64,000 nucleotides of DNA from Paramecium tetraurelia (taxonomy: Eukaryota > Ciliophora > Oligohymenophorea > Peniculida > Parameciidae): contig NW_001799222.1 of NCBI RefSeq assembly GCF_000165425.1, forward strand, positions 1 to 64,000, given 5' to 3'. Positions within the stretch are counted from its first letter, which is position 1. Every line of letters begins with the position of its first letter. Made by a program: the position numbers and the translations under genes. Below are positions 24,668 through 38,383 of the stretch, piece by piece. The notes beneath the pieces are model-generated. The model saw only the letters and a program-made list of their open reading frames with translations, was not told the origin of the DNA and searched no databases.

Positions 24668-27600
24668 ATGGGTATATGTTTTGGAGCCAAGAAGAATGAT
24701 CGTTATGCAATTATTTAAAAACAAATCAATAACACTGTAAAGGAATAAGAAGATATGTAAATTTAAGAAGAATTGGCATATTAAAATAAACAATTACTTG
24801 ATGAGGAAGAGATAACACTGAAGATTAACACATAAACTTAACTAATAGTTTCTAAAGATCTAAATGAAACGGCCAGTTAATAGATCATTGAATAAAAGGC
24901 TTCTACTAAAAAGAAAAGGAAGAAAAAAACTAAAGATGAAAATTATCTCAAACAAATAGAGTATCATATAACACTTAAATCTATTATTATTGAAGAAGAA
25001 TAAGATCAGACTTAGTCATAATATAATATAATAATGGTACTAGAATATATGGGTTATTGTCATAATGTCTAATTAAAAGGTGTTTTAATTAATCACCCAA
25101 AGAAAACGTTTCAACTAATTCCAAATACCTATGAGGATGCTGCTAAGCATTCGAGATTCTCTCCTTTTTTTTAAAATGACTTTTACTTTAACATCAACGC
25201 TGATCCCTTACATAATACTAATTATTTCGAGAAATTATTACATGTGGAAAGAACTGTGACAATAGATAGACAGATCAGAATATCACCTACCAAAAGATTT
25301 TCTAGACGATCATCTTCTGTTTTAGATGAACACCAAAGTCCATCCCCTTTAAAAAAGAGATAAAATGTAAAAAAATCTGAATTTGTAAGTGAATTACTTG
25401 AAGTTGTATAAGTTTTTGATTTGGAAGCCTAGCCTAGATTTCTTTAAATATTATTTGCCCTATTATTGAAAGAATAATTACCTTAAATTAGTAATAACTT
25501 TGTGTACATTGAAGAGTTGATTTTTTTATTTGATTAATTGCCTAAAATGGAATAGCCCAATGTGTACAGAATTGGCATTTTCTATGAGAGTCTTGATTAT
25601 AATCTTCATGATCTGCTTGTTTATATGAAACATGAAGAGGTTAAATTGTCCCAAATTTGCTTTCTAAAATTAGCACACAATTTAATTTAAGCTTTATATA
25701 ATTGCTATTCAAATCATTGTTATAGAATCAATTTCACTTTATCCACAATATTTTACACAAAACGATTCAAAAAATTTAAGATCTAATCTTTTTGCAGAAT
25801 GTAAAGTCTAATACCATTTGAAGGAGATCAGTAGCTTAACCTAAAAAATGTCCCTGAACAAAAACTTAAGTTTTTTATCAGATCTTTTAAAAAGGATTTT
25901 GCTGCCTTATGTGATTTAATTTTATACTTCAAAGATGTCAATAAACCATTAGACAGTATCCAATATCTTCGTAAATAAGCTAAAACAAATAACTCTCCTG
26001 AATATTTAAAATATGCAGAAATTACTTTTGAAAAAGAATACGAGAAGACTTTGGTTGAAGTAATTAGATTTAGTTTAGATGAGATCTAATACGAAAAATT
26101 GAATGAGTACTTACTTTCAATTTATTTATAGATTATTATGTGACTTGAAAGACACTACAATTAATTTAGAATAAATCATTGCCGAATTAGAATTAAGAAG
26201 TGAAACAGATAAAAAATTATAGAAAGAAAACCAAAATTTCTAAATGTACGATTAGTCAAATAGCGAGAGAGATGAATTTATAACAGAAATAGAAAATCTT
26301 GACTTAATTTAATAAATGAATTCACTCCCAGAATTCAATAAATCTCAAAAAGTAACAACTCTTAAATGCTTGTACAAAGAATTACTATATTCTTCCCTCT
26401 TTATGAATTATCGTTTCTAACAAAATTGTATATCCTATCAATAGAATAGCTCAGATACCCTACATGCTGTTCATTCTAATATTTTATAATCTTTTTAATC
26501 AATAGATTTCAATGAATCACATTATGAAGCATCGCTTAATGAATAAGCAAAAAACCTTTAACCTTCTATCGATTAAGCAGTAGCCCATCCTATTGACCGA
26601 TAAGATCCATTTCATTATTATGTTTTGATAAATCTCTTAACATTATCTCATGATCGACCATTTTCTTTGATTATTCAACTGTAAAAGTTGATCGAAGCAT
26701 AATAGAAGATAAAAAAGGAATTGGTAAAACCAAAGTTGAAATAAAATCATGCTCCTGGAGGATTGATTGAAATGAGAAAGACAATAGTTCTTCAAGTGTT
26801 CTACACAGAAAACTTAATCAGTAGACATAATTATTCTTAAGCAATCCATTATATGTAAAAAATAATTACATTGCAGTAAAAATTAAATCAAAAGCACTCT
26901 CTACTTTACGCGTATTGTTTATTTTTGAATGGGTAATTATGCGCTAAAACCATGTAAACGATTTCTGCAATGCTCAATTTAGAAATGTGTAAACAATTTT
27001 ACGATTTGTATTTTCCATCTTCAATAATTATTCCAGAAAAAACTATTGAACCTAAATAACCGTAATAATAAAATTAAAAATAAGAAAATCAATAAGTTCA
27101 GCCAACAAAACCATAACTTGTAATTAAGGAAGTAGATAATTTATCAACAACCAACTAATCAGTTTTAGAATTTAGCTTGGGATAGATGTACTCCTAATTA
27201 AACGATTAAGAAAATGCGCTGAAATGTTTGAAAAGAGCTCAAGCTATAAGAGAAAAGAGATTTGAATAATTCTCTGACTAAGTGATTGAAATTACTCTAG
27301 AAATTCTACGAGTTTATGTGGAGTAAGAAGAAAGTGGGGCCGTTGCTAAATTATGTTGTCAATTAGCTGCGAAGATGAATGAAAAATATAAACATAAAGA
27401 AGTTTTAAAAACTAAAAATGTTGGAATACTTCAATTAATTATGGCTGTGATATACGAAAGCAACGGAGTTTTGGTTAGTTCTCTCAGATTCTATCAGCGA
27501 GCTTTAAAAACATTTTAAGGTTCAAGATCAAATAATTACATAAGATAATTATACATTAGTGATAAAATTAAAGGAATTATAGAAAGAATAAAATAGATAG

Positions 27601-29087
27601 CCACACAAACTATTTCAATGGATAAACAATGTATTAATCAACTTAATAATCTCAAGGGCTTTCTAAGTATTTCTGATATTCTTAAGCCTTACTTTTCAAA
27701 TTCTTATTATTAAAATCAAAAATAAACAAACACTATAAATCAGAACATTGTATCTTCTTTGGTTTATGCTAATGGCTATTTAAATAACTACGAATTAATA
27801 GATGCACTTACTAGATATTAGGCTACTCACAAAATCTATAAGAAATAAAGGATTGACGAGTGTTTTGGAATTGTATTAGAAAAACTTGGTTTAATTAATA
27901 TTTACCAAAAAAAATACGATTAAGGAATTCAATTTATGAAATTAGCCTTGGAAATTCATGAAAGGTATTTATTGTTCCCAATGAAGTAATGTAATATTAT
28001 CAAAATAAACCTTTACATTTTATTAGATATGGCCTAAAAGAATTAATAGAAAAAAATTCTTGATTAATTTGATGTAATAGAGAAATTCATTGAGCAAATT
28101 TATGAAGATATCCATTGGAATTTGACTCCTGAAGTAGCTTCTCGAATCAACAAATTTAAAGTGATGTCAGCTAAAATTGGTTCTAAGGCTTTGCATTAGA
28201 TTTTAGAACTTATTCATAATATAGATCTGTATTATAATGTAAAGAAACTGTTGTATGAAAACTTCGCAGATCCTCAATAACTCTAAGAATAAGCTTAATT
28301 ATATTTATCAAAAAAATTAATATAGATGAGCAACAAAAAAAGACAACACTGGCTAGAAAAAAGAACGAGATGTTAGATTGGTTAATTGGCAAAAGTTCAT
28401 ATTATCTAACGAAAAAGAGTTACCAGTATGTTTTCTTGTAATGAGGCGAAGAAGGTTGATGAGTAGACAAAAAGTAGAATAACACAAAACTCTACACTTG
28501 TTGACTAAACAAATGAGAAAATACAAAAAAATTAATTATCTTCAGTTGATGAATCCAAAGAAACTGCATTGCCAAATAATAAAATTTTGATAGATTTAAG
28601 GTCTGCTGAAGAAATTTTGGAAGAGCAGAGATAACGTTAACTAGAATTACTGCAACAGCGAAAACTGCGTTTAATTAGAAATTTGAGCCAATCCAATGAG
28701 TTCAATTTTTAAAATCAGTAAAGCTAAAATGGTTCTTTCATTATTTAAAGATAAAGCCAAATGATGTAATTTAATCAGATGAAGTAAATTTTGTAAAATT
28801 AGTAATAATAAGTTGAATATTAAAAATCTAATCCAATCAAAGATAATCAACAGCAATCAATATCTACTTCAAAAATTTTATAGCCAATTAAAGCAGGAGG
28901 AAGACAAAAGAAGTCATTGTCATAACCTGGGGTTGATCAAGATTAATTGAAGAATTCATATATAAAATTGGCTGATGAAGGTTTGACTAATAAGAGAAGG
29001 AGAACTATCAGTTAACAAAGTTTGGCATCAATTTCATAAGTAAAACGAAAAATTAATCCTTTTGAAAAATCGGTTAAAAAAAAATGA
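24668..29087 (+). CDS. Tandem paralogue 2: N-myristoylated pseudokinase-like/TPR protein
   Basis: One 25-nt intron (26107-26131) joins a 1,464-aa frame. The start MGICFGAKKNDR keeps Gly2 and Cys4. The same landmarks occur in the same order as in paralogue 1: KDENYLKQIEYH, LLHVERT, the kinase-like hinge FYESLDYNLHDLLVYM, the catalytic-loop position YRINFTLSTIFY and the DFG position KIQSFCRM. The block LIEMRKTIVLQVFY, ISAMLNLEMCKQFYDLYF and the TPR-like ENALKCLKRAQAIREKR follow. The extended C-terminal region is Gln/Ser-rich and ends RKINPFEKSVKKK. It sits between the other two copies, 47 nt after the first and 170 nt before the third, so the array arose by local duplication. The degenerate catalytic residues argue against kinase activity. 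Confidence 0.85.
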
Positions 29088-29257
29088 TTATTTATTTTAT
29101 TATTTAAATTTTCAATAATGTCTCGTATCTTCCCAAACAACAATACTTTATTCAACTGTATGAATTCTCTCAAGTTTTACAACATAAAATATTAAATACT
29201 CAAAACTTATTACATAAATCATTATTAATCTTCAATAAGAATTGTATATATAAAATA

Positions 29258-32200
29258 ATGGGTGTATGCTGTTCTAAATAAAGAGATAGAGAAGATGGAA
29301 TAAGATAATAAATCGCATAGACGGTAGTGGAATAATAAAAAATAAAAGAAGAAGAAGAATAAGAACAGATTTAATTTTAGTGTTATTCATCAAGCAGAAA
29401 GTCATAAACTTTTCAAATTAACCCAACTAATCCAAATGAAATCTGCAATTTAGTGACTCAAGTTGGAAACGAGGATGTAGCAGTCGATGTTGACTAACCA
29501 AAATTGGATAAAATCAAAAGGAAAAAATCAGAGCATCATAAAGACGATGCAAACTACTTAAGAAAATTAGATCACATTTTATCAATTAAATCAATTGTGG
29601 TCGAAGTGCAAAAGGAAGGAGATATGAAATATTACAAAATTTCCACACTTATTAACTATAAAGAACTTTGTTATAATGTTAATCTGTATGGTACCTTAAC
29701 AACACAATTAGATTTTAAATATTTCACTTTAAAGCCTAGGAGATTTGAGGAGGCTCATAAATATTCAAGGTTTCTCACTTTTTTTTCAAATGACAATTAC
29801 TTCAATGCAGATAAGGAATGCACAAATAATTTTAATGCATTTGATAAATTATTATATGTTGAGAGGAGCCAGCAAGAATTGAAGGCGAATATGAAAAGAT
29901 TACAAAAGAGGCAGAGCACGATTATACATGAAAAACTGGCTGAAACATGTTTGATAAATTCAACCAATCAAGAAATGTTAGAAATTATCTCAGTTGTTGA
30001 TATTGAATAATAATCCAGATTTTTGACAGTTCTGTTTCACTTGCTGGTTTAAAAATATTTTAAAAAATTAGAACTTTATTTAGTATTTATAACAAATGCC
30101 ACTTTCTTATTTGAAGTACCTCCCTAATTTGATTAACCAACTGTATACAGATTAGCTTTATTTTATGATAAGTTAGATTACTCTTTAAAAGATTTATAAA
30201 ATATGTGTCTGAAGAACCAAATGGAATTATCTAAGATTTTATATCAAAAATTGGCACTTAACCTTATCGATATCTTTTATTAATGTTATTCAAACTATTT
30301 ATATAGGTTGAATTTCACATTGTCAACAATATTTTATGTTTCTAAATTTAAGATGTTTAAGTTGTAAACTTTTGGAAGGCTTAAGTACTTGCTATAATTC
30401 GGAATGAATGTAGATGATGGTATCAAATTATTAGATGAAAAGAAAATGAGGTTATTTTAAAAAGCATTCAAAAAAGATCTTTTAGCCTTATGTGATCTAT
30501 TAGTATATTTTAAAAAGATTAATAATTTATCTTTGAAACAAATTCAAACTCAAAGGAAAAAGTTTGTCTAAAGTATTAAAAAAGGTGAAGAGCAGGATGA
30601 AGATACTAATTATTTAATTTACATTGATAAGATTTTGTCATCCACATCCGATCGATATATCTTAGAATTTATTCGTATGGCAATCTACGCAAATGAAATT
30701 AAATAAACAGACAAAACTTTACAAGATACTTTGCCAATAATTGAGTCTCTACAAAAATCTATCAATGAATATGAATCCAATCTAGAACTATAAGGCAAAG
30801 ATTCTCAATAATAAAATGAAATCTAACTTTATGACAATCCTCGCTTAGAATCCTAATAATAGAAAGAAATAGAATCAGAAGGCTCATTAGAATTTAAGGA
30901 TGACCAAAAATTGTTAACGACCTTTTAATTTGATTTTAATTCTGAAAATGAGGAATTCTCTCTCAATAAAGATAAATTCAATGAGGCATAATTAGTTTAT
31001 AAAGAACTACTTTATTAATCATTATTATTTTAGGATTAATTTTATTCATGTTATCAAAAATTTTAGGTGTGTGGGAAATCGAAATTAGAGGAAGCATATG
31101 TTGAAGTATTATATGCATTTTATACATTAAAATCTATGAATGATGAGTCTTGGTAATATAAATTAAAAGTTCTATCAAAATTGATGAATAAACCAATCGA
31201 AATTATGAATTAAATTTATGAAACCAGCATTGATCATTTCCATATTACTATCATCTTTCAGATACTCACATTATCTCAGAGAAAACCACTGCCCTTATTG
31301 AATGAATTTCAACGAAGTATCAATAAATAATTAGCAATGAAAATGCAAATGGATAAAAGATTAAGAAGTCACAATTCCTCAAGAGGCATAATTGAATAGA
31401 AAAAACATATAATGGTTTAACTAATGTATGCCCAATCCTATTTAGCCAGTCATAACTATTATTAAGCAGTACACAAAATACAAAAAGTGATTGGATTTTA
31501 ATTAAAAAATTAGCATTTGGCTTCGTTATTTTATGGATATTCTCTATTAGTTAGTGGAGAGATACAAAAAGAAAGTCTATAAGCAGTATCAGCAATGCTC
31601 AATTTAGAAATGAGTCAGGTGATATATGATGGTTATTTCCCAGAATTCATAACATTAGAAGAAACCCAAGATCAAGCAGAAAATGGAGTAAAAGAGAAAA
31701 CTACTTAAAAATATGAATACCTAAAAGTCTAAAATTTAGCAACCAGCAATAAGGCTAAATTGGAATTGTTATTAGGAATGAGTTACTTTGATGTGCATGA
31801 TTAAGAGAACTCATTGAAATGTTTAAAAATGGCTGAAATATTGTTACTAAGATCATTTGACATGTATGCAGATGAAGTTGTAACTGTTGTATTAAAACAG
31901 TTGTAACTATTTGTATTATAAGATGACATAGGATCAGCCTTCAAAATAACACTTTCTTATGCAGAAAAAATGAACTAATATTATATAGAAGGAAAAACAT
32001 TTAAAAGAAAAATCATTTCTAAGTTGTAGTTTATAATGGCATGCATTTTTGAATTTAATGGATTATTTTTAAGTGCTCTTCGATATATCGAGAGATCTAA
32101 TCGTACTTATACTAATTCTAAATGCAACAACTTTATCATTTAAATGCATTTTTAGGCTAAGAAATTGAGTTTAATATCAAAAATCAAAGCGGCATTCTAA

Positions 32201-33370
32201 AAAATCAAAAATAAACAGTAATTAAGAGATCCCACTGATTTAGCCTTATTTTCAACTCTAAATGAACATATGGCCCCTACTTTCCTTTCACAATTTTATA
32301 GGCAAAGATTTGTCTAAAAGTCCTCTTTACTTCTTGAAAAATATGGGTTATATTTGATTAAGGTTTAATAATTGCAGAGACTCAAAATGAATCAAAAAGC
32401 ACTCAAAATATTGAAAAAGATTGTTAAGATTTTAAATAAAACTAAAAAGGATGAGTTATACGCTATCTTGTCTGGTTATGTAACTTATCTGAATCTTGAA
32501 AATTCTAAAAAACCACAATAGATTAAATATTTACTTGAATAAATAGAAATTAATGAAAGATATTTTCTCTTCCCATTTAAAGAATTTCACTTATTAAAAT
32601 GTTTAATTTATCTCATTATTCTCTATACAAAAATGAATTAAGCAAAATCAATTCAAGAAACCAATGTGAAAATTCAAATGATAATTGATGAATTTCTTGA
32701 AAGTCTCTAATGGAAATCCATTTCAACTAAATCTCTTAAAAATGCCCCTAATAAATTTGAGATATTCCTCAAAAAAGGTAGGATTTCTTTATTGTATCAA
32801 ATCTCTGCTGTTGTTGAAATAATTGAATATTATCACACTTTAAAGAAGTAAATATTTGATGCTATGTTCAATGGAATGCAATTGGTGCAACTCTATAAAA
32901 AAATCAGAGTTGATTTTGAACAGTTTATGATTGATATCAATAGTCAAATATTATTTTAGAAGTAAAATTGTATGTTTGGATATTACTCCTAAATAAAGTA
33001 TCAAAATTATGAACCATCAGTAGAGCACAAAAATGATAATAAAGTTTAAGAAACTGTAGTTCTTTAGTCATAGCAAGAAAAAGATACAGATACAAATTTA
33101 TAGAAAACTGACACATCTAAAATTGTTTTTGACATTAGAAGTTATTAAGAGATATTGATCTCTAACAAATAGACACGTTTGTCAAAATAACAACTATTGA
33201 GCAAAACAGAACCTAAAAATAAGGATATTAGTTTTGAAAACATCTCAGGAAAACATGAGAAACAAAAATCAACAAATTATACTGATTAATTGAGAGTGAA
33301 GAGTATTAAAAAGTCTACTAAATTAAATCCATTTGAAAGCACGATGAAAAAAACTCAAAAATATCTTTGA
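29258..33370 (+). CDS. Tandem paralogue 3: N-myristoylated pseudokinase-like/TPR protein
   Basis: A single uninterrupted frame of 1,370 aa. It begins MGVCCSKQRDRED, again Gly2 with Cys4-Cys5, a dual-acylation-type N-terminus. Conserved landmarks: DDANYLRKLDH, LLYVERS, the kinase-like hinge FYDKLDYSLKDLQ, the catalytic-loop position YRLNFTLSTIFY, and the activation-segment position KLQTFGRL, where only Phe-Gly of DFG remains. The AMLNLEMSQVIYDGYFPE block and the TPR-like motif DQENSLKCLKMAEILL follow. The tail ends KSTKLNPFES. This copy keeps the best residual kinase signature, so it is the best starting point for a structure search. The gene is followed by about 760 nt without a supported gene. 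Confidence 0.85.
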
Positions 33371-34130
33371 TGAATTATTAATAGAAAATTATAAAATAAT
33401 TATCCTCATTTATTATTTAATCCTTTATTTCTTTAATGTAAATGATGTTGAGTTAAAATTTGAACTTTTTTTAAGTGTATAAAATTTTTTGTAATTTATT
33501 AATTTTTACATCCTCCAAAAAGTCCTAAGGAAGATATTTGCATAACTTTCAAGTAAAACTAGATATAGATCGTTGTTGTCTGCTTATATATTTGCATAGT
33601 CAATAAAACTATAAACAACACATTAAGCATTATAGTTTTCTTACATAAATAAAAAAATAATTAGAATTTAATTCAATAAATTATTGAACCAGTATTTTAA
33701 ATATACAACGTTACTAAAAGTTCATACCATAATTCAAATTGCCTTAAAAATTCTTTAACGCTTAGAAGATTCAATAATGTTATTTCTATTAGGTGTATAT
33801 TTTGTAGTTAAATGATATTAATAGAATACTGTTACTCTATTCCTTTTCTATTAAATTAATAAACTATTATATATAAATTCTAGAATCTTAATGTAGGTTC
33901 ATGATTTTTATACTTATTGTTAATTCATTATTCTCTTAATTATAAGTTCATGAAGGGTATTTTGTTATTAGAATCATTCAATAATGAAACTCAACTTCTC
34001 TTGGAATGGCCTCTTAAGGGCTTTAATAATTGATATTTGATATGATTATGATACAGTTTTATAATCTTAAATGCTGTAAAATTATTGAAACATATTTCTG
34101 AATTTATGATATTCATTAATAATAATATAA
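33371..34130. other. Intergenic region, with a weak minus-strand frame
   Basis: No gene is firmly supported. A minus-strand frame from an ATG at 33644-33646 (MQENYNAQCVVYSFIDYANI) stays open for about 90 codons and runs into the 3' end of the third tandem paralogue. It may be a small gene or relic, but no stop or intron structure is convincing. Confidence 0.35.
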
Positions 34131-36373
34131 ATGGACCAATTCTCACTTGAGACTAAAATACGAGAGGTTGTTTATGAATTATCTTAACCGACTATGATGA
34201 GATGTAATATCCCTTATATTTATATAGTATCTGATTGCATAAGATAAATAGATCAATAGTAACTGAGTATTGATTATTTGAAATAGTAAATTAGATAATA
34301 GAATGAAAACCAGCAAAATCACTAGATTGAAACTAATAGGAGATATTCTGAAATTGATGCTCTTTAGAAATAGTAAAAAAAGCTAGAGTAAGAAATCATG
34401 AAGAATCTAACTGAAGCTCAATAATCGTCAGCTAATTTTAAATCAAGAGTTGAAAAAATGGAAATGGAATTGGAACAATAAAAGAGTAATTATTAAGTTA
34501 CTATGAATTCATAATATAAAACTTAATCTGATTTGGATTAGCTGGCAAAGAAGCAAGCCGAATATAGTGTAGCCTTTAATAATAAAATTGAAGATTTTAT
34601 GAAAGATTACTATACTTATTTTGTAGAAAATAGAAATTAAGTGCATGATATCTCGAAGGAATAGCAATAGACTTCAAAGTATGTTCAAAGTTAATATAAA
34701 CAATTGGAGCAACTAGAAATATATAAAAATCTATCAGAATAATCCTAATCAAGCTTGGCTGATAGGGTTGAATGGATAATAAAAGAGATGAATCATCTGG
34801 TGAATCAGGAATATTTTAAATTTACTTTCGATAAAGTATAATATTGGATGTATATATAGAGGAAGAAAAGTCAAGAATGGAGGATAATCAATTTCTGAAG
34901 GGAGCAGTATAATTACTGCAGAGTTAAGTGCAGGTCTACAACATTTCCTTTGATGAAAGAGTGAAAGGGTTAGAGATGTTTGAAATTCAATATCGTCAAT
35001 AGTTGAACTCTTTTTAATAATAAATGAATAGCTAAACTGAGAACTATTAGAAATTCTTCAAGGAAACTAGTTAGCAATTGCAAAGTTAGAATACTGCATT
35101 AAATGTGATATAGGACTTTTAGAAGAACTCTGAAGAGAAAATATCACTTATAGTGAATAACTAGATCGGTGTATTTCAAACCAACCTTAATAACTAAATG
35201 AAGAAATTGACAGATCAATTTAATGGTTTGAAGGTCACAATAGCAAAAGAAATGACATAGGAATTCAACTATAAATTAGAAGACATACGTTAGCAATTAT
35301 TGAATGAATCCTTAAAGTAATTGAACATAAGATTAGCAACTTTTGAATTATAAATTTAGGAGTTGAAAAATAAGTAATATCAAAAGGATGCTGAGGTTTA
35401 GGTTATTTTATCTGATAATTCATTAAGCCAACAGGAACAGCTATAGAATTTTATAATTGAATAAATAGATATGAAAATGACAAGTAGTTCTTCGTTTAAA
35501 GGGTAGAAAGTAGTTAGGAGGAATAGTATTTGTTTAAATGCTAAGGGGGGATTTAATTTAATACAGGCTGGTCACGCTGATATTTAGAAATCTTTGGTGC
35601 TAAGTGAACAATTGAGTGAACAATTAGAAGACATGAAGACTGATATTCAGATGTTGTTTGAGATGAGAGAGGAGATGGAATAAAAGTTTAAGGTGTTTGA
35701 AGCTGACTTCTCAGTAGCTATCTAGAATTTTGATAGAAATCATTCTCATGTGTTGAAATTGAAATCAGATATATTCAATGATACCGAATATTTGAACAGT
35801 TAAATTAAAATATTATTTAGAGAGAAGGATATAATTAATCGGAAATTTTCATTGCTTTTATAATTATTTTCTGGAGGATCTGAGGTAGCATAAATTACTG
35901 TTGCCTATTTACTTAAATAATTGAAGGATCCAATTAAATTTACATCTGATTTAGGAATGGTCTTTGAATTCAGAAACGAGATATGCAGTTACAGACAATC
36001 AAATTATACTATAGAGGATCTTTTGAAAAAGTCGTTTCAGAGTTTCATTGATAGTTGGGATAAAAGTGAGTTGCTAGAAGTAAGAGAGTTCAATCCACAT
36101 TGGTATTTCAATAAATACATTTATAAAAATCATGCAAGTCTATCTAAGACTTTAGACAGATCATTCGAAAAAACAATTAAATGCACAACTCAGACAGTAG
36201 TAGATGGTGAAGAGTTTGTGAGGAGATCTGGGAGATAGCGAAACACTTCTTAAAAATAGTCAATAATGATGAGTATGGATTCAACGAGATAGAAAAAAGT
36301 AACTGTCAGATCTATGTACAAATAATAAGAGCGAGATGATTCGAATGAGTGCTTTCCAAAGGTGAAAAAGTGA
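34131..36373 (+). CDS. Glutamine-rich coiled-coil protein, 738 aa
   Basis: One 26-nt intron (34836-34861, ending AGAG) gives 738 aa. Most of residues 40-560 are heptad-like and very rich in Gln, Glu, Lys and Ser (for example EVIQQQKKLEQEIMKNL-type segments), so long coiled coils are expected. A more globular C-terminal segment contains FKFTSDLGMVF-type sequence followed by FNPHWYFNKYIYKN. The tail is basic and Ser-rich. Nearly all glutamines are TAA or TAG, which is why standard-code translation shreds the gene. I cannot assign a family. Structural roles in basal bodies, cilia or cortex are common for such proteins in Paramecium, but this is a guess. The next gene starts 53 nt downstream. Confidence 0.8.
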
Positions 36374-36425
36374 ACAAATTTATATCGATTATGATACATT
36401 ATATTAATAATGGATTAATAAAATT

Positions 36426-38383
36426 ATGGATTAAGAAAGAAGACGAAGGTGGATCTAATCCCAATAGTAGAGGCTAGATGATATCAGATCAAGGAGACTT
36501 ACTCCAACTCACCATCTCAAAATCGATAATATAAGATTGAGCAAAACTGAAAAGATTATCCAAATGAAATAGTCAACAATAATTCGACAGTAGTAATCCA
36601 TGGCTATTGATGAATGTATTTCTAAGGGAGATTGCAAACTCATCTTTTTACAATAATAAAAAGAAGACATTGGATTTAAGACATTTTCAGAAATGATGAG
36701 AACCAATTCCAGTTGGTGGGGTAAAGCAGATTAACTCAATCCTAATGAATCTACACTCAAAAACAGATTACAATTCAATCAATTCTAAGCTAATCAATTC
36801 ACTAATTAATTAACTAGAAAATGGACAAGCACTGTAAATGAAGTTACAGAGTTGATAAATAAACAATAAGAATTGTAGCAGCTCTAAAAAGTTAAGAAAA
36901 TTAAACTAAAGCCAAAACCTATTCCTTAAGTAGAGGAGGATGAATAACATAATGATGATACTACTAAGTAATTTGATCCTTCTTCAACTTCCATCAAAGT
37001 ATTTTGGTTCAATATCTAAATCAATGAGTGGAAACCACCTGTTAGAGAAGGATGCACTGTCACTTATGTTCCATCTCTAAACAAGGCCTTTATGTATGGA
37101 GGTATTGGCAATGATTTATTTAAAAATGTCATTGCTTTGAATACACAGACATGGGTATGGAGAGATATTGGAGTTGGAAAAGGAGAAGCACCACCTGAAG
37201 GTAGGTTTGGACACACAGCCACTTTATATAAATAAAGCATAATAATATATGGAGGAGAAAAAAAGTTTAATAACCTTATGAAGAGAAGAGAATGTTATAG
37301 TGATGTTAGAATGTTCAATCCGGCAGAGAAAACGTGGACTCAATTAAAAACCAATGGTGATATTATAGAAGGAAGAAGAAATCATATTGCTTAATGTGTT
37401 GGAAAATACTTTATCATTTTTGGAGGACTCAACCCTTATGGTTTAGTGTTAAATGATGCTTGTGCTCTTAATTTAGAAAATAATAAATGGTATTGAATTT
37501 AACTATAATCTAGGACCGTATTGCATATAGAAAACCAATTTCTCGAAGGTGTGTCTGATGCTGCTTCTGCTGCTCTGTTCAATGGAGAAGTTAAAATGGA
37601 AAATCCTTACTTTAGCTATGAATGCAATAAGAAGAAAGGGAAGTGCCCTACTGTTAATTAGGAGGGCATCTACGTATTTGGAGGGAAAACTCAAAATGGG
37701 GAAGCCACAAATGATTTGAGAGTCATTTAATTTGGATTCAAACCCATTAAGATCGTTAAATTAAAAACCAAAGTACTTGTTTGCCTTCATTTTAGGGGTA
37801 AGTTCCAATTGCTCGCTATTCTCATAGTCTTAATTACTTTTATCATCTAAATGCTCTCATTCTTTATGGGGGTCGAAATGATTCGAAAGAAGAGAATATC
37901 CTCAATGATTTATATGTGTTGTAATTGATGTAGATGAACTGGGTGCTCGTTTAATAAATTGGAGGCCTTAAATATGGGAAATTCAATCACTGCAGTGTTT
38001 TAATCGATTCTAAAATCATGATTTTTGGAGGCTACACCAAGAATGTATATGCCAATGCTGACATTCAATTAATCGAATTAGATTAATATAAAGTTTCTAA
38101 AATGATTAAAGAAAATAAAAACAATAACCAATTGTCTATAAATAGTTCAGATTTATTGACGAATACAAATTTGAAAGTTTTTAAGACTGAATTCTATCAA
38201 GAGAAAGCTGATTAAGAAAAAAACGAAACGAATAAACAATATGATACAATGAGATCTAGCTAAGTGAGCTTAAAGAGTTTCATGCCTCTACCCAGTAAAA
38301 GTAGTTCTTAATTAATGCAAGATTATAAATTATTGAGGTTGAGATCTAAATTTTCTTCACCGAATATCTTCTAAAGTATATGA
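36426..38383 (+). CDS. Kelch-repeat protein, 636 aa
   Basis: Introns 37490-37513 and 37773-37795 give 636 aa from MDQERRRRWIQ. The N-terminal 200 residues are charged and Gln-rich with helical propensity. From about residue 215 a Kelch beta-propeller is visible. Blades carry the GG doublet and spaced aromatic residues (AFMYGGIGNDLF; RFGHTATLYKQSIIIYGG; RRNHIAQCVGKYFIIFGG; GIYVFGGKTQNG; RYSHSLNYFYHLNALILYGG; HCSVLIDSKIMIFGG). Kelch propellers bind protein partners, and none is predictable here. The C-terminal tail is Ser/Lys-rich. There is no BTB, F-box or other catalytic module. It lies in the same orientation as, and close to, the coiled-coil gene. Confidence 0.9.

Noticed and set aside
33371-33646. 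Minus-strand frame beginning MQENYNAQCVVYSFIDYANI as a gene
   Set aside because: It has no convincing stop or splice and runs into the 3' end of the third tandem paralogue; noted only as a possible relic.
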